A stretch of 64,000 bases of DNA from Microcoleus sp. FACHB-61. GTDB lineage: Bacteria > Cyanobacteriota > Cyanobacteriia > Cyanobacteriales > Microcoleaceae. Within the stretch, counting starts at the first letter, position 1; each line of letters starts with the position of its first letter. The stretch is taken from NCBI GenBank assembly GCA_014695295.1, contig JACJNY010000063.1, positions 276,974-340,973 of the forward strand, given 5' to 3'. Shown piece by piece: positions 60,549 through 64,000 of the stretch. The notes under the pieces are model-generated. The model was not told the origin of the DNA, made no database searches, and worked only from the letters and a program-made list of their open reading frames with translations. The position numbers were made by a program, and so were the translations under genes.

Positions 60549-62192
60549 ATGAATTACAGCAGAACAATTCCGGCTATTTTGAGTGCTACGATCGCCCTGA
60601 GTTCGATCGCCCTCATCCCACTGACATCACCTCAAATTGCCCTCGCATTAACCGCCGACAAAGTTAAAACCGTTGCCCAACAAATTACTGTTCGCATCCA
60701 GGGGCCAAAAGGCGGTTCAGGAGTAATTTTAGAGAAGCAGGGCAGCACATACTATATTCTCACAAACTGGCACGTTATCGATAAAGCTGGCGATTACGAG
60801 GTCGTAACTCCGGACGGCAAAGCTCACTCTGTATACTATAGCCTCGTGCGGCGAATGCCCGGTGCGGATTTGGCGATCGTGCCTTTCAGCAGCACTCAAA
60901 GCTACCCCCTGGCTCAATTAGCTAATTCCGCAGCAACTAAGGGAAACAAGGCTTATGTGGCTGGCTGGCCGATATCCGGCGGTTCTTTGAGACAGCCGAT
61001 TTTCATCGCCACGGAAGGTCAGCTCACCGGCCGCCAAACTCCCTGGAACGGCTATACTTTGGTATACAACAACTTAGTGAGAGCCGGCATGAGCGGCGGG
61101 CCGGTGCTCGATGACGCGGGGCGAGTTGTCGCAATTAACGGCATTGTCAGGTTAGAGGACAACTCTGATAAAATCGTGGCGGCGGGAATAGAAATTAATA
61201 CTTTCATGAAATGGCGATCGACTATTTCGCTGCCAGTAGTTCCTCAATCTCCTACGGCCGGAAACCCTAAAACCCCGGCGAATAATGCGCCTCGCAGGCC
61301 CGCAAGTGCGATCGCCTTTGCTGCCACAAATACCCTCAAAGGGCCTTCGGAAGTTGTCAGTTCCCTTGCCCTAGCTTCCGCTTATTTTACTACAGGAAAT
61401 AGCAACGGCACTATCTCAGTTTGGAATTTTCCCAGCGGGCAATTAAAAACTACCCTGCAAGGTCACACGGAAGCCGTAAACGCACTGGCCGCGAGTGCGG
61501 ACTCCAAAGTGTTAGCTAGCGGCAGCGACGACAAAACTGTGAAAATTTGGAATTTAGAAACTGGCGCGGTTGTACGCACTTTGAGCGGACATTCCAATGC
61601 AGTTTCGAGCGTTGCCGTTAGTCCTGATGGTCAATTTGTAGCCAGCGGTAGTTGGGACAAAACGATTAAGATTTGGAACCCGAAAACGGGGGAGTTGCTG
61701 CGGACTTTGACCGGGCATTCTGGGTTGGTGAATGCTGTTGCAATTAGTCCAGACAACAAAACTTTAGCTAGCGGCAGCAAAGATGGTTCAATTAGGTTGT
61801 GGAATTTAGCTACAGGTCAAGCAATTCGCACCATTAGCGGCAAAAACTTGTCTGTTTTGTCGCTAGCTTTTACTCCCGACGGCAAAAGTTTAGCGGCGGG
61901 AAACAGCAACGGCACTGTTGGGTTGTGGAATGCCGGAAACGGGCAGTTAATTCGGCGTTTGAGCGGGCATACTGACGGGGTTTGGTCGGTGGCTTTCAGT
62001 CGGGATGGCACTACGCTGGTTACTGGGAGTTGGGATAAGAGTGTGAGACTTTGGGATGTGCGATCGGGGGATTTGAGAGGTAATTTGAGCGGTCATGCTG
62101 GCTACGTTAGCGCTGTGGCGATTAGCAGCGACGGTAAGACGATTGTGAGTGCGGGTTGGTTGGGGGAAATTAAGATTTGGAAAAGGAGTTGA
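60549..62192 (+). CDS. secreted trypsin-like serine protease fused to WD40 repeats
   Basis: A signal peptide (ILSATIALSSIALIPLTSPQ, cleavage near ALA) leads to a trypsin-fold domain with the catalytic triad H75 (LTNWHVID), D107 (GADLAIV) and S182 (AGMSGGPVLDD). After a Pro/Asn-rich linker (about 228-250), six to seven WD40 repeats fill residues about 265-547 (for example VSSVAVSPDGQFVASGSWDK, TIKIWNPKTG). This protease-propeller architecture is seen in filamentous cyanobacteria. It is likely periplasmic; the propeller may bind a substrate or regulate the protease. The frame on the opposite strand is a shadow. Confidence 0.92.
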   Translation: MNYSRTIPAILSATIALSSIALIPLTSPQIALALTADKVKTVAQQITVRIQGPKGGSGVILEKQGSTYYILTNWHVIDKAGDYEVVTPDGKAHSVYYSLVRRMPGADLAIVPFSSTQSYPLAQLANSAATKGNKAYVAGWPISGGSLRQPIFIATEGQLTGRQTPWNGYTLVYNNLVRAGMSGGPVLDDAGRVVAINGIVRLEDNSDKIVAAGIEINTFMKWRSTISLPVVPQSPTAGNPKTPANNAPRRPASAIAFAATNTLKGPSEVVSSLALASAYFTTGNSNGTISVWNFPSGQLKTTLQGHTEAVNALAASADSKVLASGSDDKTVKIWNLETGAVVRTLSGHSNAVSSVAVSPDGQFVASGSWDKTIKIWNPKTGELLRTLTGHSGLVNAVAISPDNKTLASGSKDGSIRLWNLATGQAIRTISGKNLSVLSLAFTPDGKSLAAGNSNGTVGLWNAGNGQLIRRLSGHTDGVWSVAFSRDGTTLVTGSWDKSVRLWDVRSGDLRGNLSGHAGYVSAVAISSDGKTIVSAGWLGEIKIWKRS

Positions 62193-62606
62193 GATTTTTT
62201 TGAACGAACCGCTTTCGTCGCGTTACGCGGAGGGGCGCGTAAGCGCTACTCAACCTAGAAACAGCCCCGCCTCTGTAGCGAAGGCAGCTAGTGGAGGGTT
62301 CGCTTAGGCACGGACTCTACTGGTAGGGTGCGTCAGTTGGTAGCGATTCGATGTACATGGGCTCATCATTTCCGGGCTCCGCACCCTACTACCTAGCATT
62401 TTGTTTCAAAGTACGATCGACCCTTATGATAGATTTGGTTCTTGCCAGACTACACTGGAAGACAAAATCAAATTAAAAATTTCGCCATAAATTCGATCGA
62501 CCCGCCGATCGGGCGGGACTCTCAACTTGGTGGAACAGGCGTCCCGCCTGTGGTTGGCAAAGTAAATCTAAAATCTAAAATCTAAAATCGCGTGACTTCT
62601 GACAAA
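62193..62606. other. 414-nt intergenic region with several repeats
   Basis: No gene seen. GTAGGGTGCG (62323-62332) and CGCACCCTAC (62380-62389) are exact inverted repeats around a 47-nt loop. GGAACAGGC-GTCCC-GCCTGT (62532-62551) is a small hairpin related to the GGCAAGATGCC family, and TAAATCTAAAATC heptamers (62564-62590) precede the ABC gene. Confidence 0.6.
62564..62590. repeat. TAAAATC heptamers upstream of the ABC gene
   Basis: About three to four tandem TAAAATC heptamers directly 5' of the gene starting at 62607. Confidence 0.8.
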
Positions 62607-64000
62607 TGATTGAAGTAGAACACTTAAGCAAAACTTACGGTTCGACCGCAGCGATCGCGGACGTGTCTTTTTCGGTCGAATCAGGAGAAATTCTCGGTTT
62701 TTTGGGGCCAAACGGCGCGGGTAAAACCACAACGATGCGGATTTTGTCGGGATATTTGCCGGCATCCAGCGGTACGGCCCGCATCGCCGGCCTCGACGTT
62801 CACGAAAACTCGATGGGAGTCAGACAGCGCATCGGCTATCTGCCGGAAAACCCGCCGCTTTATCCAGAAATGAGTGTGGAAGGGTTTCTGTTTTTTGTGG
62901 CGAGGATTAAGCAAGTACCTGCGGGCGATCGCGCGCGACAAGTTACCTCCGCGATCGAACGCTGCGGCCTGGTTGATAAACGCAAAGTTTTAATCCGCAA
63001 GCTTTCTAAAGGATTTCGTCAGCGCGTCGGTATCGCGCAGGCGATCGTCCACGACCCACCGGTCATTATCTTAGACGAACCAACCGTCGGCCTCGACCCC
63101 CGACAAATCATCGAAGTCCGCAATTTAATCAAAAGTCTTGGCGGCCAGCACACAATCATCCTTTCCACGCACATTCTGCCGGAAGTCAGCATGACTTGCA
63201 ACCGCGTTACCATCATCAATCGCGGAAAAATCGTCGCTGCGGGTACTCCCGAAAATTTGATGGGAGAGTTGGCTGTCGGAGAGGGTTACGAACTCGAAGT
63301 TGAAGGCGAGGCGGATTTGGTAAACAGTCTGCTGTTGCCTTCTTTGGAACATTTGCCGGGAGTTCGATCGATCGAATTGATTCCAAGCCAGCAATTTTTA
63401 GTGAATCGCTACCGCCTGCGGGCAATGTGCGAACCGGACATAGAACCCGGACGAGAAATTGCCACAGCTATCGTCGCCTCTGGATTTGGACTCTGCGAAA
63501 TGCGTCGCTCTCGCGCTACTCTGGAAGATGTGTTTTTAAGGCTGACAGCGGCTGAAAAGAAACCGGAAAATCTGGTTCATAGCGAACCGGAGGTCGATCG
63601 AAATCTGCAAGAAGCGGCAACAACTCAAGACTCGATCGCGGATTCTCATCAATCCGAATCGCAACCGATTGTCGAAAATCTGCAAGTTTCAGATAGGCAA
63701 GAGTCTCTCTATGATTCTCATTCAGCATCGGAAGCAGTTGCAGAAACTGAAGAGTTGCTTTATGATTCTAAACCAGAATCAGAACCAGTTCCAGAAACCG
63801 TAGAGTTGAGAGAACATCCTCAACCAGAATCAGAACCAGTTCCAGAAACCGTAGAGTTGAGAGAACATCCTCAACCAGAACTAGAATCAGTTCCAGAAAC
63901 CGTAGAGTTGAGAGAACATCCTCAACCAGAACTAGAATCAGTTCCAGAAACCGTAGAGTTGAGAGAACATCCTCAACCAGAACTAGAATCAGTTCCAGAA
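62607..64000 (+). CDS. ABC transporter ATPase, partial, with tandem-repeat C-terminus
   Basis: Open to the window end (at least 464 aa). The ATPase core (1-230) has Walker A GPNGAGKTTT, signature LSKGFRQRVGIAQAI, Walker B VIILDEPTVGLDP and the H-loop LSTHIL, like the DrrA/GldA-type ATP-binding subunits. A 70-residue domain (about 220-310) follows, typical of that group. From about residue 390 the protein is acidic and becomes repeats of EPVPETVELREHPQPES (17 aa, 51 bp). The membrane subunit should lie just past the window. ATG 62607 gives MIEVEHLSKTYGS. Confidence 0.92.
63777..64000 (+). repeat. 51-bp tandem repeat at the 3' part of the ABC gene
   Basis: At least four near-identical copies of a 51-bp unit (17 aa: EPVPETVELREHPQPES), with units beginning near 63781, 63832, 63883 and 63934; the array continues past the window end. 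Confidence 0.9.

Noticed and set aside
1..64000. tRNA, rRNA or tmRNA genes
   Set aside because: No cloverleaf-like run with a GGTTCGAATC-type T arm, and no rRNA-like sequence, was recognised by eye on either strand; a short tRNA could still be missed without a covariance search.

Overview
The window looks like chromosomal DNA of a filamentous, non-heterocystous cyanobacterium of the Oscillatoriales type (Microcoleus, Oscillatoria or Phormidium-like). The reasons are the very frequent GCGATCGC (HIP1-type) octamers, heptanucleotide tandem repeats (TAAAATC, TAGTCAT, AGTCAAC), cyanobacterial families (Ycf35, DUF4112, small MAE-type HEPN, DesA desaturase, biosynthetic IlvA with two ACT domains) and many c-di-GMP and two-component proteins. 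The organism call is inference from sequence style; no rRNA or tRNA gene was found.

Layout. 1-8.2 kb: small putative ribbon-helix-helix gene, a structured region resembling a TnpB-element right end, pgk, a secreted pentapeptide-repeat protein, two response regulators (REC-LuxR and REC-EAL), a small secreted protein and a Ser/Thr kinase. 8.3-9.7 kb: a compact tnpB-only IS200/IS605-type element with matching subterminal hairpins. 9.9-16.2 kb: a PaaK-like adenylate-forming enzyme, a Uma2 nuclease-fold protein, and an unusual partition-like cluster: a ParB-like protein with a Rho-N-like tail, a second ParB-like protein, and a ParA ATPase fused to an N-terminal type I restriction (HSDR_N, PD-(D/E)XK) domain. 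16.4-24.5 kb: desA, thrC, purU, an MscS channel, a YihY/BrkB protein and small conserved cyanobacterial genes. 24.7-27.1 kb: a HEPN plus DUF262 pair and two tandem RHH genes. 27.2-42 kb: clpB, secreted proteins, a PD40/RTX repeat protein, a HAMP histidine kinase, a thermonuclease gene directly downstream of polA, and a J-domain membrane protein. 42-48 kb: a histidine kinase and REC-GGDEF-EAL regulator pair, then a WD40 protein. 48-53.8 kb: ycf35, a truncated gene, DUF29, ilvA, an AAC(6')-like GNAT and a methyltransferase-HIT fusion. 53.8-60.4 kb: an Hsp70 / GrpE-like / DUF2997 operon, threonine aldolase, DUF4112, a divergent HxlR-pirin pair and DUF2442. 60.5-64 kb: a secreted trypsin-like protease with WD40 repeats, and an ABC ATPase that runs off the window with a growing 51-bp tandem repeat.

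How parts work together. Adjacent genes that probably act together are the HK (43.8-46.1 kb) with its EAL response regulator; polA with the thermonuclease; the ParB-like and nuclease-ParA genes joined by a TAATG stop/start; DUF262 with HEPN; the DUF2997, GrpE-like and Hsp70 genes; and HxlR with pirin around a palindromic operator. Threonine synthesis and use (thrC, ilvA, ltaE) are present but scattered.

The strongest candidates for an under-described system are the nuclease-ParA/ParB cluster (12.3-16.2 kb), the HEPN/DUF262 pair and the DUF2997/GrpE-like/Hsp70 operon. A separate theme is repeats that have colonised open reading frames without breaking them: polA carries three copies of a palindromic repeat also found between genes at 19.3 kb, and the Hsp70 carries a different repeat array in a nucleotide-binding-domain loop.
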